A DNA stretch of 64,000 nt, from NCBI GenBank assembly GCA_903882805.1, contig CAIRYK010000095.1:1-64000 (forward strand), in the 5' to 3' direction. The DNA is from an uncultured Bacteroidota bacterium (GTDB taxonomy: Bacteria > Bacteroidota > Bacteroidia > Chitinophagales > Chitinophagaceae). This document shows, piece by piece, positions 16,600 to 25,311 of the stretch; the stretch's first letter is position 1; each line of letters starts with the position of its first letter. The notes beneath the pieces are model-generated. The model did no database searches. It was not told where the DNA came from and saw only the letters and a program-made list of their open reading frames with translations. The position numbers and the translations under genes are program-made.

Positions 16600-17298
16600 A
16601 TGGAAGCAATAGTATTGGCAGGCGGACTGGGCACGAGGCTACAAGGCGTAATAGGCGAACACCCTAAGTGTATGGCCAATGTGGCTGGTCAACCTTTTTT
16701 GGCGCATTTGTTTGAGTATCTCGACAGGCAAGGTTGCACCAGAGCAATACTTTCGCTGGGCTTTAAGCATTGGGAGGTGACCAACTGGCTCGAAGATCAG
16801 GATGTGCAGTTTGAAGTGGATTGCGTTATAGAAAGCGAACCGCTGGGCACCGGCGGCGGCATACAAGCTGCGCTGGAAATAGCCGATACCGACGATGTGG
16901 CGGTGGTAAACGGCGATACCATGTTTATGGTCAATCTCCGCGCACAAATGAAGTACCACAAAGAAAACCAGGCGCACACCACGCTGGCGCTCAAAGAGAT
17001 GCGCCAGTTTGATAGGTATGGAGCAGTAAATACGGATGCCGCCGGTATCATAACATCGTTTGAAGAGAAACAATACAAAGACGTAGGACTGATCAATGGC
17101 GGCATCTATATCATCAACAAAGAAGCGTTTTTTCAGAAAAATCTGCCTGAAAAATTTTCGTTCGAGAAAGATTATCTGGAAAAATACTTGGCAGAGCGTA
17201 AACTAAGCGGCTATGTGAGCGTTGGTTATTTTATTGATATTGGTATTCCCGCCGACTACGAGCGCGCGCAAACCGAATTTAAAACACTGTTTTTATGA
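16600..17298 (+). CDS. Sugar-1-phosphate nucleotidyltransferase (HddC-like)
   Basis: A 232-residue nucleotidyltransferase that joins a sugar 1-phosphate to NTP. The G-rich signature AIVLAGGLGTRLQGVIGEHP is at residues 3-22; PKCMANVAGQPFLAHL contains the lysine equivalent to the pyrophosphorylase active site; ESEPLGTGGGIQ and VVNGDTMF carry the sugar-binding and metal-binding (Asp) motifs; INGGIYIINKEAF and SVGYFIDIGIPADYERAQ close the fold. The pattern is closest to D-glycero-D-manno-heptose 1-phosphate guanylyltransferase (HddC), though mannose-1-phosphate or glucose-1-phosphate enzymes are alternatives. Its stop overlaps the next glycosyltransferase by four bases, indicating coupled translation. 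Confidence 0.88.
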   Translation: MEAIVLAGGLGTRLQGVIGEHPKCMANVAGQPFLAHLFEYLDRQGCTRAILSLGFKHWEVTNWLEDQDVQFEVDCVIESEPLGTGGGIQAALEIADTDDVAVVNGDTMFMVNLRAQMKYHKENQAHTTLALKEMRQFDRYGAVNTDAAGIITSFEEKQYKDVGLINGGIYIINKEAFFQKNLPEKFSFEKDYLEKYLAERKLSGYVSVGYFIDIGIPADYERAQTEFKTLFL

Positions 17299-18425
17299 GA
17301 ATCGCAATACTGGGCACCGCACATCCGCTAAGGGGCGGGCTGGCAGCGTTTAATGAAAGATTGGCTTATCAGTTGCAGGAGCAAGGGCACGAGGTGGTTA
17401 TTTACTCCTTCTCGCTACAGTATCCCTCGTTTTTGTTTCCGGGTAAAACACAGTTTACCGACGAGCCGGCGCCCAAGGGGCTTAACATAAAAACCGTTGT
17501 CAACTCCGTAAATCCGCTAAACTGGATAAGCGTGGGCCGGCAGATGAACAAACAAAACTTTGACCTGATAGTAGTAAAATACTGGCTTCCATTTATGGGG
17601 GCTGCGTTTGGCTCTATATTGCGTTTGGCAAAAGCCAATAAGCATACGCGCGTATTGTGTGTAGTAGACAATATTATTCCACACGAAAAACGCCCAGGCG
17701 ATACGCAGCTCACCAACTACTTTGTAGGAGCAATAGATGCGTTTGTGACGATGAGTAAGGATGTGCTTAAAGATGTAAAAACCTTCACGAGTAAGCCTGC
17801 TTTTTTTACGCCTCATCCGGTGTACGATAGCTATAAAGAGGCGGTTACTAAGCAGGATGCCTGTAGTAAACTACAGTTGGACAGCAATACAAAATATATT
17901 CTCTTCTTTGGTTTTATTCGCGAGTACAAGGGGCTGGATTTGTTGCTTGAGGCTATGGCCGACGAACGCATCTGCAAGGCGGGTATACATTTGTTGGCGG
18001 CTGGCGAGTATTACAACAAAACTGTAGAAGCCAATAACAATGCTATTATTGAAAAGCACGGATTGCAGCAGGTAGTGCATTTGAAAACCGATTTTATACC
18101 CAATAGCGAGGTTCGCTACTATTTTAGCGCAGCCGACCTTGTGGTGCAACCCTACAAGCATGCCACACAAAGCGGTATAACGCAAATAGCCTTCCATTTT
18201 GAAAAACCTATGGTAGTAACCAACGTAGGCGGACTGGCTGAGGTGGTGCCCGATGGTAAAGTAGGTTTCATTGCCGAACCAAATCCGACGGCAATTGCGG
18301 ATGCAATATTAAAATTCTATACACCCGGGTCGTTGCCCGACATGCAGACCCACATAAAAAACGAGAAAAAGAAATATACCTGGGACACATTTACAGAGGT
18401 GATGATGAAGGCTGTATTTGGGTAG
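17295..18425 (+). CDS. Glycosyltransferase family 4
   Basis: A 376-residue GT-B glycosyltransferase. The N-terminus MRIAILGTAHPLRGGLAAFN has the glycine-rich acceptor loop of GT4. The C-terminal donor domain begins at ILFFGFIREYKGLDLLLEAM and carries the E-x7-E motif in AFHFEKPMVVTNVGGLAEVV. There is no membrane segment. ATG overlaps the preceding nucleotidyltransferase stop (ATGA), so the two make a small operon, consistent with one enzyme making an activated sugar and the other using it. Substrate is not determined. The gene is followed by about 75 AT-rich bases and the toxin-antitoxin pair. Confidence 0.9.
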   Translation: MRIAILGTAHPLRGGLAAFNERLAYQLQEQGHEVVIYSFSLQYPSFLFPGKTQFTDEPAPKGLNIKTVVNSVNPLNWISVGRQMNKQNFDLIVVKYWLPFMGAAFGSILRLAKANKHTRVLCVVDNIIPHEKRPGDTQLTNYFVGAIDAFVTMSKDVLKDVKTFTSKPAFFTPHPVYDSYKEAVTKQDACSKLQLDSNTKYILFFGFIREYKGLDLLLEAMADERICKAGIHLLAAGEYYNKTVEANNNAIIEKHGLQQVVHLKTDFIPNSEVRYYFSAADLVVQPYKHATQSGITQIAFHFEKPMVVTNVGGLAEVVPDGKVGFIAEPNPTAIADAILKFYTPGSLPDMQTHIKNEKKKYTWDTFTEVMMKAVFG

Positions 18426-18478
18426 GGGCTCTTGGTGTAGCCGTATATTTTTGGGGATTTTAGATTTTTTTTTCTTGT

Positions 18479-18486
18479 TAACTTTG
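18479..18486 (+). promoter_or_regulatory. -7 promoter box TAACTTTG
   Basis: Perfect TAnnTTTG, 14 bases before the ATG at 18501. It overlaps the in-frame GTG at 18486, ruling that codon out as the antitoxin start if the promoter is used. Confidence 0.55.
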
Positions 18487-18500
18487 TGAAAATAGTGAAT

Positions 18501-18737
18501 ATGGCGCCGAAAGATTTATTACGGGAGCAGGTGAAAAAGTACATTGATGATGCCGATGATAAAACTGTGAAAATGGTATATGCAATGCTTGAGGCGGAGC
18601 ATAGTTATGATTTTTGGGATGAACTGCCTGCCCGTGTAAAAGGCAGTTTGGATGAGGCTATAAAACAAGCAGACGAAGGCCAATTGATATCGCATGACGA
18701 TGTGATGAAAAAGTATGATAAATGGCTTTCGAAATAA
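18501..18737 (+). CDS. Antitoxin of a type II toxin-antitoxin pair
   Basis: A 78-residue mostly helical, acidic protein: an N-terminal helix (KDLLREQVKKYIDDADDKT), a YDFWDELPARVKGSLDEAIK segment and a C-terminal VMKKYDKWLSK. This arrangement is typical of small Bacteroidota antitoxins that pair with ParE/RelE toxins; the E-L-P-x-x-V-K-x-x-(L/I)-D-E-A pattern is frequent among them. Its stop overlaps the toxin start by 16 bases, so the two are coupled. The start is set by the promoter box at 18479-18486. The N-terminal part would be expected to bind the operator, but no clear helix-turn-helix can be drawn. Confidence 0.75.
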   Translation: MAPKDLLREQVKKYIDDADDKTVKMVYAMLEAEHSYDFWDELPARVKGSLDEAIKQADEGQLISHDDVMKKYDKWLSK

Positions 18738-19024
18738 AGTGGACTCCAAGAGCGTTGGAATCGTATATGGATAATATAGCCTATCTTGAGCGCGAATGGT
18801 CTGAAAATGAGATAATGAATTTCGTTAATGCTGTAGATGAAAAAATAAAACTAACGGCATTATTTCCGGAATTGTTTGTCGCCACCAATAGAAGAAAAGG
18901 TATTCATAGGGTTGTAATTAATAAGCAAGTAATTTTGTTTTACCGGGTGCGTAAAGCTTTAAGCCAGATTGAGCTGCTCCTGTTCTGGAATACCCATCAA
19001 AATCCAGATAATATAAAGGTTTGA
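18722..19024 (+). CDS. ParE/RelE-family toxin
   Basis: A 100-residue protein of the RelE/ParE fold. The first strand and helix are EIKWTPRALESYMDNIAYLE, the middle carries LTALFPELFVATNRRKGIHR and the sheet ends VVINKQVILFYRVRKALSQI then LLLFWNTHQNP, the usual order for this family. The target (gyrase for ParE, mRNA on the ribosome for RelE) cannot be decided; the terminal F-W-x-x-x-Q-x-P is common in Bacteroidota ParE-like toxins. It follows the antitoxin with a 16-base overlap. The pair sits in clearly AT-richer DNA than its neighbours, a sign of horizontal acquisition. Confidence 0.85.
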   Translation: MAFEIKWTPRALESYMDNIAYLEREWSENEIMNFVNAVDEKIKLTALFPELFVATNRRKGIHRVVINKQVILFYRVRKALSQIELLLFWNTHQNPDNIKV

Positions 19025-19381
19025 CATTTATACTGTCGACATTTTTATTTTAGTTTTCATTTTGTTGCCACGTGTGTTAATTAAATTGGTGTTTTCCAAT
19101 CCCAAACTTGCTGTGCAATGCTATTTTTTGTGGTATATCCAGTTTTAGAATTTGACTTATATATATTGAATTGAGTGAATAAAGGCGCTCGATTGAGGTT
19201 TGAGGTTCCTTTTTTTAAGGATCTGTATTCGAATAGGTTTTTGTTATATGGCTATCGCTCTGATAATTAATCAATCAGAGCGGCTGTTTTTTATTTTTAT
19301 TAATTAAAAAGCTATTTTGCAGTGTTTTTTAGCTTTTAGCTAAAGAATCGCTAACGTTCCGTTAAGAGAAAATAGTAAAAA
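19025..19381. other. AT-rich non-coding stretch
   Basis: 357 bases between the toxin gene and the first metallopeptidase. It contains a terminator-like hairpin at 19256-19282 but no gene I can support. Confidence 0.5.
19256..19295 (+). terminator. Hairpin with T-rich tail
   Basis: Arms CGCTCTGAT (19256-19264) and ATCAGAGCG (19274-19282) followed by GCTGTTTTTTATTTTTA. This is a good intrinsic terminator on the plus strand. It is 230 bases past the toxin stop, so it ends either a long toxin 3' region or an unannotated short transcript. Confidence 0.6.
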
Positions 19382-21712
19382 ATGAAGCAGACATTTACAA
19401 AACTTCTTTTTTGTGCGGCTGTATTTGGTTCGCTTTTTGCCAATGGTAAAAGCTACTGGACCCCAACAGATGCATCGCTTGCACCCACTCAGTTGCAACG
19501 ACAACACCCCAAAAACTTTTTGGTTTATCGCCTTAACGAGGCGGCCATAAAGTTCGAATTGTGGAACCTGTCGGAGGCGCCCGAAGAGGGAGTGGTAATG
19601 AGCCTGCCTATGGCCGATGGCTCCTATCGCGATTTCAAAGTATGGCAATCATCGATGATGCCCGAACGTTTGGCAGACAGATATCCGGATATACGCACTT
19701 TTACCGGCGAAGCTGTTGACGACCGCCGCGTAACAGCTAAGATCGATTTCACCTTGTTTGGCTTTCATGCTATGGTTTTCGATGGTGATAACACCTCCTT
19801 TATTGATCCCTACGATAATATGCGCGATGGGTTTTATATGGTGCACTACAAGAAAGACGAGCAACGTTCGTTTTCTGAGCGTATGCATTGCGAAGTAAAA
19901 ACTGAAAATGACAAAACTGCTTTTGGCGTAGAGCCGATGTTGATGGAAAAAACCGACCTGCCTAAATTGGCGGCGCGCGTATTCAACGGGCATAATTTGC
20001 GCACGTATCGTTTGGCATTGAGCGCCGACAATCAGTATTGCCGTGCAGCAACTGGTTTGCCTACGCCTACCATTGCTCAGGCGTTGAGCGCAATGACTAC
20101 CACAATGAACCGTATTAATGGGGTGTATAATCGCGACTTTTCTGTGCAGATGAATTTTTGCTCAAACGAGGATACGCTGATATGGACTGCCGCAACTGGC
20201 ACCATAAACGGTACAGATCCATTTAATGCGATTAATAGTAACGCGGGCTCCTGCCTTACTGCCAACCAAACGCAGTGCACCAATCGCATTGGTTCGGCCA
20301 ACTACGATTTAGGACACGTGTTTACTACCGGCGCAGGCGGCTTATCCAGCCTTGGGGTAGTGTGCAACAATACACAAAAAGCCAAGAGCGTAACTGGTAG
20401 TCCTTCTCCTGTAGGCGACGGTTTCGATATAGATTATGTCGCCCATGAGATGGGTCATGAATTCGGTTCAGAACATACCTTCAATAACAATACCGACGGT
20501 AGCTGCGGCGGAAATGCAGTGTCAACCACTGCTTATGAGCCAGGTAGCGGTTCTACCATCATGGCTTATGCCGGCATTTGCTCGCCCGACGATCTTGTGG
20601 CGCACAGCGATGCTTATTTCTGTGCATCGAGCCTGAAACAAATACAAGCCAAACTGGCTGGTTCGGAAAATGTGTGCGCGGTTATAACCAGCACAGGCAA
20701 CAAACTTGTTTACCTCGATCCGTTTTCAGCAAACTATACAATACCTTACAAGACGCCATTCGAACTGTTAGGTCCTACTGCCGTTGACTCGGTAGCAGAT
20801 ACTGCAAATTTGTACTGTTGGGAACAAGCAAATTTAGGCGACTTCAATAAGCGTTTTTCTGCAACCTATAAGAACGGACCTATTTTCCGTAGCTACAATC
20901 CGGCATATACGCCATTGCGTGTGTTCCCAAAGGTGAGCATGGTGGTGTCCGGGGTGTTGAGCAATGCCGGTATCGAAAATGCGCAAGGTGAGAAAGTACC
21001 CGACACGGCCCGCTACCTTACCTTTAAGATGACTGTACGTAATATTATGAATGGTAAAGGTTGCTTCCTTACCCCCGACGATACCATTCACCTTAATGTT
21101 ATCAGTACCGGTGCGACAAATGGCTATGCAGGCTTTAAAGTAACCAGTCAGGGTACAACCGGTATTTCCTATTTGGGCGGCACTTCGCAAACTATTACCT
21201 GGAATGTAGTTGGTACTAATGCAGCTCCGGTAAATGCGACGAACGTAGATATATATATGAGCACAGATGGCGGTTATACCTGGCCATACTACATGGGGTC
21301 TTACCCCAATACTGGTACTGCTGCAGTATTTGTACCCAATCCGCCAACTACATCAATTTCTGCAAGATTTAAAGTGAAGGGTTCAGGCAATGTTTTCTTC
21401 AATATCAACAGCAAGAATTTTGCAGTTACCCACAATTCATCGCTTCCACTTGCTACTTCAGCTCTTGTGCCACTGACCGACGCCATAAGCATTTACCCTA
21501 TCCCTGCTACCGATGCGGTGCATTTTACAACCACTTATGCTGCTCCTTTGCAGGTAGTGATTTATAATGCAGTTGGTCAGTCAGTTTGGAGCGGCGCTAT
21601 TGCAAATAGTAACGAACTTGCTGTTGGCTCTTGGGCAAAGGGTGTTTATTATGCCCGATTCACCGATGCAGCCAGCGGACAAAACGCGGTTAAGTCGTTT
21701 GTAGTACAATAG
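19382..21712 (+). CDS. Secreted reprolysin-type metallopeptidase with T9SS domain
   Basis: A 776-residue exported zinc peptidase. Signal peptide 1-22 (FTKLLFCAAVFGSLFANG); a propeptide-like region to about 190; a metzincin catalytic domain with HEMGHEFGSEHTF near residue 357 (three zinc histidines and the catalytic Glu) and the Met-turn motif STIMAYAGIC about 35 residues later. A beta-sandwich region follows, and the last 75 residues are a T9SS sorting domain (ISIYPIPATDAVHF ... GVYYARF). It should be secreted through T9SS and degrade extracellular protein. A close paralogue begins 170 bases downstream on the same strand, with a terminator between, so they are separately transcribed tandem duplicates. 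The adhesion or nutritional role is unknown. Confidence 0.92.
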   Translation: MKQTFTKLLFCAAVFGSLFANGKSYWTPTDASLAPTQLQRQHPKNFLVYRLNEAAIKFELWNLSEAPEEGVVMSLPMADGSYRDFKVWQSSMMPERLADRYPDIRTFTGEAVDDRRVTAKIDFTLFGFHAMVFDGDNTSFIDPYDNMRDGFYMVHYKKDEQRSFSERMHCEVKTENDKTAFGVEPMLMEKTDLPKLAARVFNGHNLRTYRLALSADNQYCRAATGLPTPTIAQALSAMTTTMNRINGVYNRDFSVQMNFCSNEDTLIWTAATGTINGTDPFNAINSNAGSCLTANQTQCTNRIGSANYDLGHVFTTGAGGLSSLGVVCNNTQKAKSVTGSPSPVGDGFDIDYVAHEMGHEFGSEHTFNNNTDGSCGGNAVSTTAYEPGSGSTIMAYAGICSPDDLVAHSDAYFCASSLKQIQAKLAGSENVCAVITSTGNKLVYLDPFSANYTIPYKTPFELLGPTAVDSVADTANLYCWEQANLGDFNKRFSATYKNGPIFRSYNPAYTPLRVFPKVSMVVSGVLSNAGIENAQGEKVPDTARYLTFKMTVRNIMNGKGCFLTPDDTIHLNVISTGATNGYAGFKVTSQGTTGISYLGGTSQTITWNVVGTNAAPVNATNVDIYMSTDGGYTWPYYMGSYPNTGTAAVFVPNPPTTSISARFKVKGSGNVFFNINSKNFAVTHNSSLPLATSALVPLTDAISIYPIPATDAVHFTTTYAAPLQVVIYNAVGQSVWSGAIANSNELAVGSWAKGVYYARFTDAASGQNAVKSFVVQ

Positions 21713-21735
21713 AAAAAGATATTTTAGGTTATAAG

Positions 21736-21764
21736 AAGCGTATGGCACAAAAAGCCATACGCTT
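21736..21764 (+). terminator. Intrinsic terminator after the first metallopeptidase
   Basis: Perfect 11-base arms AAGCGTATGGC (21736-21746) and GCCATACGCTT (21754-21764), then TTGTTTTTC. It separates the two metallopeptidase genes. Confidence 0.8.
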
Positions 21765-21882
21765 TTGTTTTTCAAGCGCCCGATGGTCCGATTTTTGTGC
21801 TATACTGATATTGGCCTATATTACAGTAAAATAGTGCGCTTTATTGAATTTTACGGTAAACCACCTACATTAGCAAGCAGAG

Positions 21883-24162
21883 ATGAAAAGTGTAATGATT
21901 GTTTTGGCGCTTGTGGGCATGCTGCTTAGCAACAGCGTAGCCAATGGAGCTGAGTTATGGCAGCGATTGAGTTTGGTACAGGCGTTGTTGCCGATTCCCG
22001 GTGGGCTTACGCCAACAGAGGAGCTCGCCTTCAGGCTGGATGAGCAAGGTATGCGCGAAACTTTGTTTGCGCTGTCGGCCGAGCCAAATCAAGCAATAAC
22101 GTTACTGCTACCCATGGGCGACGGGCAGCTAAAAGCGTTCAGGGTATGGCAAACGCCCATGCTCCCCACAGCGCTTGCAGCGAGGTACCCCAATATTAAA
22201 ACATATACAGGCGAGGCGGTAGGCGCAACAAGGGCGACTGTGAAACTCGACTATACAGTATATGGATTTCATGCCATGATTTTTGATGGCGCAAATACCA
22301 CGTTGATAGATCCGGCCGATAATAATCATTCAGGACTTTACCGGGTGCATTACCGGCGCAATGAGGTGCGGGGCAACAGGGGGCGTTGTGCGGTAGACGC
22401 ATATAATGTAAACAGAGCGTTTATAGGCGACAATAACACGCTAAAAAGGGTCGCTGCCTCGCAAAGCAGGGTAGCCAACGGTTACCAGTTGCGCACCTAT
22501 CGGCTGGCCCTGTCCGCCGATCATTTTTACTGCCAGAAAGCGACCGGAGAAAGCGCTCCAGATATAGCGGCGGCATTCAGTAAAATGGTAACTACCATGA
22601 ACCGCGTAAACGGCGTTTATGAGCGGGAACTATCTATAACCATGCAATTTGTTGCCCGCGAGGATACACTGATATGGCCAACTGAATTGGGTAGTAAAAA
22701 CGGATTGGATCCGTTCAGGTTTATAGATAACAACCCGAGCCAGTGTCTGAACATGAATCAGATAGTGTGCGACACAATAATTGGTAGTACGAACTATGAT
22801 ATAGGGCATGTATTTACCACCAATGGCGGTGGCCTTTCTGACGTAGGGGTAGTATGCAATGTACTGCACAAGGCGCGTAGCGTAACAGGGCAGGAGAATC
22901 CTGTAGGCGATGGATTTGATATTGACTTTGTGGCGCACGAAATAGGGCATGAGTTTGGTTCGGAACATACATTCAACAACAGTATAGATAACAGTTGCGC
23001 AGGCAATGCCGTGCAAGACTATGCTTACGAGCCGGGTAGCGGATCTACCATCATGTGCTATGCAGGTATCTGCAAGCCAGACGATATACAGCCTCATAGC
23101 GATGCTTATTTTTCGTTATCGAGCTTGTTGCAGGTGAACTATTATCTTACTCGTCTTGGCGGCGATTTCTGCGCTATAAAAACTACAACCGGCAATAAGC
23201 CTTCAGGCTTAACCAGCTATCAGGCCAGTTACAGCATACCCTTCCGCACACCCTTCGAGTTGATTGCTCCCGTAGCGACCGATTCTGTTGTAGATACTGC
23301 TGCCACTACGTATTGTTGGGAGCAATGGAATTTGGGCGATTTTGGTATACGTTTGTCCGATACCCGGTTTACTGGGCCGTTATTTCGGTCGTTCAATCCG
23401 TCGGTATCTCCGGTAAGGGTTTTTCCGCAAATGGCCAATGTGCTGGCTGGCAAGCTAAGTGATGCTGGGGCAGAAAATGCACAGGGTGAAAAAGCGCCCG
23501 ATACAACAAGGTATCTAACCTTCAGGCTTACTGTGCGCGATGTTTACCATGGCAACGGCGCCTATCTTGCGCCCGACGATACTGTTCACCTTGATGTAAT
23601 CAATACAGGTACGCCCTTTATTGTAACCAGTCAGGCAGATTCGGGGTCGGTATATGTGGGCAGTTATGGCCAAACAGTAAGATGGTTGGTGTCGGGTACC
23701 AATATTGCGCCTATAAGCGCAGACAGTGTTCAGATATATATGTCGGTCAACGGAGGCAGTACATGGGAGTACTACTTGGGACAATATCCAAATAATGGCA
23801 TGGCAGTGGTGACATTGCCCAATCCTGACTCAATAATCGCAAGGGCGAGAATCAAGGTGAAAGGCGCCGGGAATGTATTTTTTAATGTAAACAAGTACGA
23901 TTTTACAGTAAAACCAAGTACCGATGCAGATACTGTTATTCATATTTTCCCGGTGCCAGCGCATCATACATTGCATATGTTGTCGGGCAATAGCGGGGAG
24001 CTCAGGTATGAAGTATTTAACATGGCAGGGCAAAAAATAACCTACGGCTTACTTAATGGGTTCGATGATCTGCAGGTGCAGTTATGGGCGCGCGGGGTGT
24101 ACCTAATCCAGTTTACGGATAGTAAAAACAATAGAACGGTTAAGAAGTTTGTATTGGATTAG
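21883..24162 (+). CDS. Secreted reprolysin-type metallopeptidase, tandem paralogue
   Basis: A 759-residue paralogue of the gene just upstream, aligning along its whole length. Signal peptide 1-22 (MIVLALVGMLLSNSVANG); propeptide region with LDYTVYGFHAMIFDGANTT matching FTLFGFHAMVFDGDNTS in the first copy; catalytic motif HEIGHEFGSEHTF near residue 352 and Met-turn STIMCYAGIC; T9SS sorting domain beginning IHIFPVPAHHTLHM. The conserved block YELRTYRLALSAD-type and CWEQ.NLGDF segments are shared. A TACATTAG box (21866-21873) lies 9 bases before the ATG. A strong hairpin follows the stop. The two copies have diverged substantially, so the duplication is not recent. Confidence 0.92.
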   Translation: MKSVMIVLALVGMLLSNSVANGAELWQRLSLVQALLPIPGGLTPTEELAFRLDEQGMRETLFALSAEPNQAITLLLPMGDGQLKAFRVWQTPMLPTALAARYPNIKTYTGEAVGATRATVKLDYTVYGFHAMIFDGANTTLIDPADNNHSGLYRVHYRRNEVRGNRGRCAVDAYNVNRAFIGDNNTLKRVAASQSRVANGYQLRTYRLALSADHFYCQKATGESAPDIAAAFSKMVTTMNRVNGVYERELSITMQFVAREDTLIWPTELGSKNGLDPFRFIDNNPSQCLNMNQIVCDTIIGSTNYDIGHVFTTNGGGLSDVGVVCNVLHKARSVTGQENPVGDGFDIDFVAHEIGHEFGSEHTFNNSIDNSCAGNAVQDYAYEPGSGSTIMCYAGICKPDDIQPHSDAYFSLSSLLQVNYYLTRLGGDFCAIKTTTGNKPSGLTSYQASYSIPFRTPFELIAPVATDSVVDTAATTYCWEQWNLGDFGIRLSDTRFTGPLFRSFNPSVSPVRVFPQMANVLAGKLSDAGAENAQGEKAPDTTRYLTFRLTVRDVYHGNGAYLAPDDTVHLDVINTGTPFIVTSQADSGSVYVGSYGQTVRWLVSGTNIAPISADSVQIYMSVNGGSTWEYYLGQYPNNGMAVVTLPNPDSIIARARIKVKGAGNVFFNVNKYDFTVKPSTDADTVIHIFPVPAHHTLHMLSGNSGELRYEVFNMAGQKITYGLLNGFDDLQVQLWARGVYLIQFTDSKNNRTVKKFVLD

Positions 24163-24177
24163 TGGTGATAAAAAAAG

Positions 24178-24220
24178 AAACGGCCTGCAAATTTGCGTTG
24201 CGCGCATTTGCAGGCCGTTT
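24178..24220. terminator. Bidirectional terminator between convergent genes
   Basis: Perfect 15-base arms (24178-24192 and 24206-24220; core ACGGCCTGCAAAT / ATTTGCAGGCCGT), flanked by A runs on the left and T-rich sequence on the right. It serves the metallopeptidase on the plus strand and the barrel protein on the minus strand. Confidence 0.85.
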
Positions 24221-24246
24221 TATTATTAAAGGAAAGGTTACTTTTT

Positions 24247-25116
24247 TTATTTCTTCTTAGCAGCCGGTTGTGGTTTGCCTTTAGGCGCTGCCTGCTTTAG
24301 CTTGTAGTTAAGCCCTACCATTAGTCCGCCGGTAGCGTTATGGGTGGCAGCTCTACCAGTTCCATAATAATTGTTTGAGCTAATCAACTCAAATTTTGCG
24401 TTTTTGTTCTCTATGTCAGACAAGCCATAGTCTAAACGTAAGTGGGCTGTAAGCGTAAGTGAAGACGAAAGATTGAAGCCAGCTCCTAAACCCAAAACGG
24501 CGTCGAAAGTTGTTTTGTTATAGGCTTCTTCATTTTTGAGGCTCAAATCGGTAGTAGGAGCATCTTTATCGTTAACAGTATATTTTACACCGCTCAAAAT
24601 ATTGATTTGAGGGCCTATGAACATACTGAAATATGATTTCTTGGTATTATCGCCGCCGTAGCGAAACAAGATTGGAATTTTTAAGCAAGAAAGCGTAGTC
24701 TTGGCAGTATAGTCACCGTTGAGTGCAATGTTGTTAGCGAACGCCTGAATAGCTATATTTTGAGAATACACGCCATCTGTAGTGGTAGAGTCCAAATTGC
24801 CCTTATAGCCCTGTCCTTGCGAAGAATAAAGGATGTCAATCCCCACACCCATGTGATTATTGAAATTGTAGCCGGCCCCGATACCGAAGGCCATAGCTGG
24901 CTTAACTGCAAAGTCGAGCTCCTTGCCAGCTTCCTGATCGGTATTGTTGAGCATGGCCGAAGCATGAGCGCCAAGGCGGATGCCAAAATCGAATCCTTTT
25001 TGCGCGAAGGATGAAGCGCTAAGCAATGAAAGGGCGCAGGCTGCAAACAACTTCATCCCTATAGGACGGAGGGCTTTTTGTGGCCTGTTGGTAGTTTGTA
25101 ATTTTTTCAGGTTCAT
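24247..25116 (-). CDS. Outer-membrane beta-barrel protein
   Basis: A 289-residue exported barrel protein of the porin-family type (PorT/OmpW-like eight-strand barrels of Bacteroidota). The signal peptide KLFAACALSLLSASSFAQ is at residues 22-39; translation may start at the first ATG (25116, with a 20-residue basic extension) or at the Met before KLFAACAL (25056). The mature chain opens with KGFDFGIRLGAHASAM and alternates hydrophobic strands: AMAFGIGAGYNFNNHMGVGI, LGLGAGFNLSSSLTLTAHLR, GGLMVGLNYKLKQ. Oddly, it does not end on the last strand but continues with a Lys/Pro/Ala tail (AAPKGKPQPAAKKK). It converges with the metallopeptidase upstream of it. Function unknown. Confidence 0.82.
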   Translation of the reverse strand: MNLKKLQTTNRPQKALRPIGMKLFAACALSLLSASSFAQKGFDFGIRLGAHASAMLNNTDQEAGKELDFAVKPAMAFGIGAGYNFNNHMGVGIDILYSSQGQGYKGNLDSTTTDGVYSQNIAIQAFANNIALNGDYTAKTTLSCLKIPILFRYGGDNTKKSYFSMFIGPQINILSGVKYTVNDKDAPTTDLSLKNEEAYNKTTFDAVLGLGAGFNLSSSLTLTAHLRLDYGLSDIENKNAKFELISSNNYYGTGRAATHNATGGLMVGLNYKLKQAAPKGKPQPAAKKK

Positions 25117-25266
25117 TTTTTTAGTTTTGAATTAATGAAAAGAAATTTTCCGAAGACACAAAGTACAAATTTTTATACACTTATCTGAATCTGTGTGGAA
25201 ATTATTGCAAAGGTAGGCGTTTTATAACCCTTAAGTTTTAATTGCCCGGGCTATTAGCTCCTGTGG

Positions 25267-25296
25267 TTGCCCAAAAAACTAAAACGCCTAACTTTG
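25267..25296 (+). promoter_or_regulatory. Complete -33/-7 promoter of tsaE
   Basis: TTG at 25267-25269, a 19-base spacer and TAACTTTG at 25289-25296: the best match in the window to the full Bacteroidota promoter. The predicted start of transcription is near 25303, 9 bases before the ATG at 25312, so the upstream in-frame TTG at 25267 belongs to the promoter and not to the protein. Confidence 0.7.
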
Positions 25297-25311
25297 GCTC
25301 AACTATTATTT

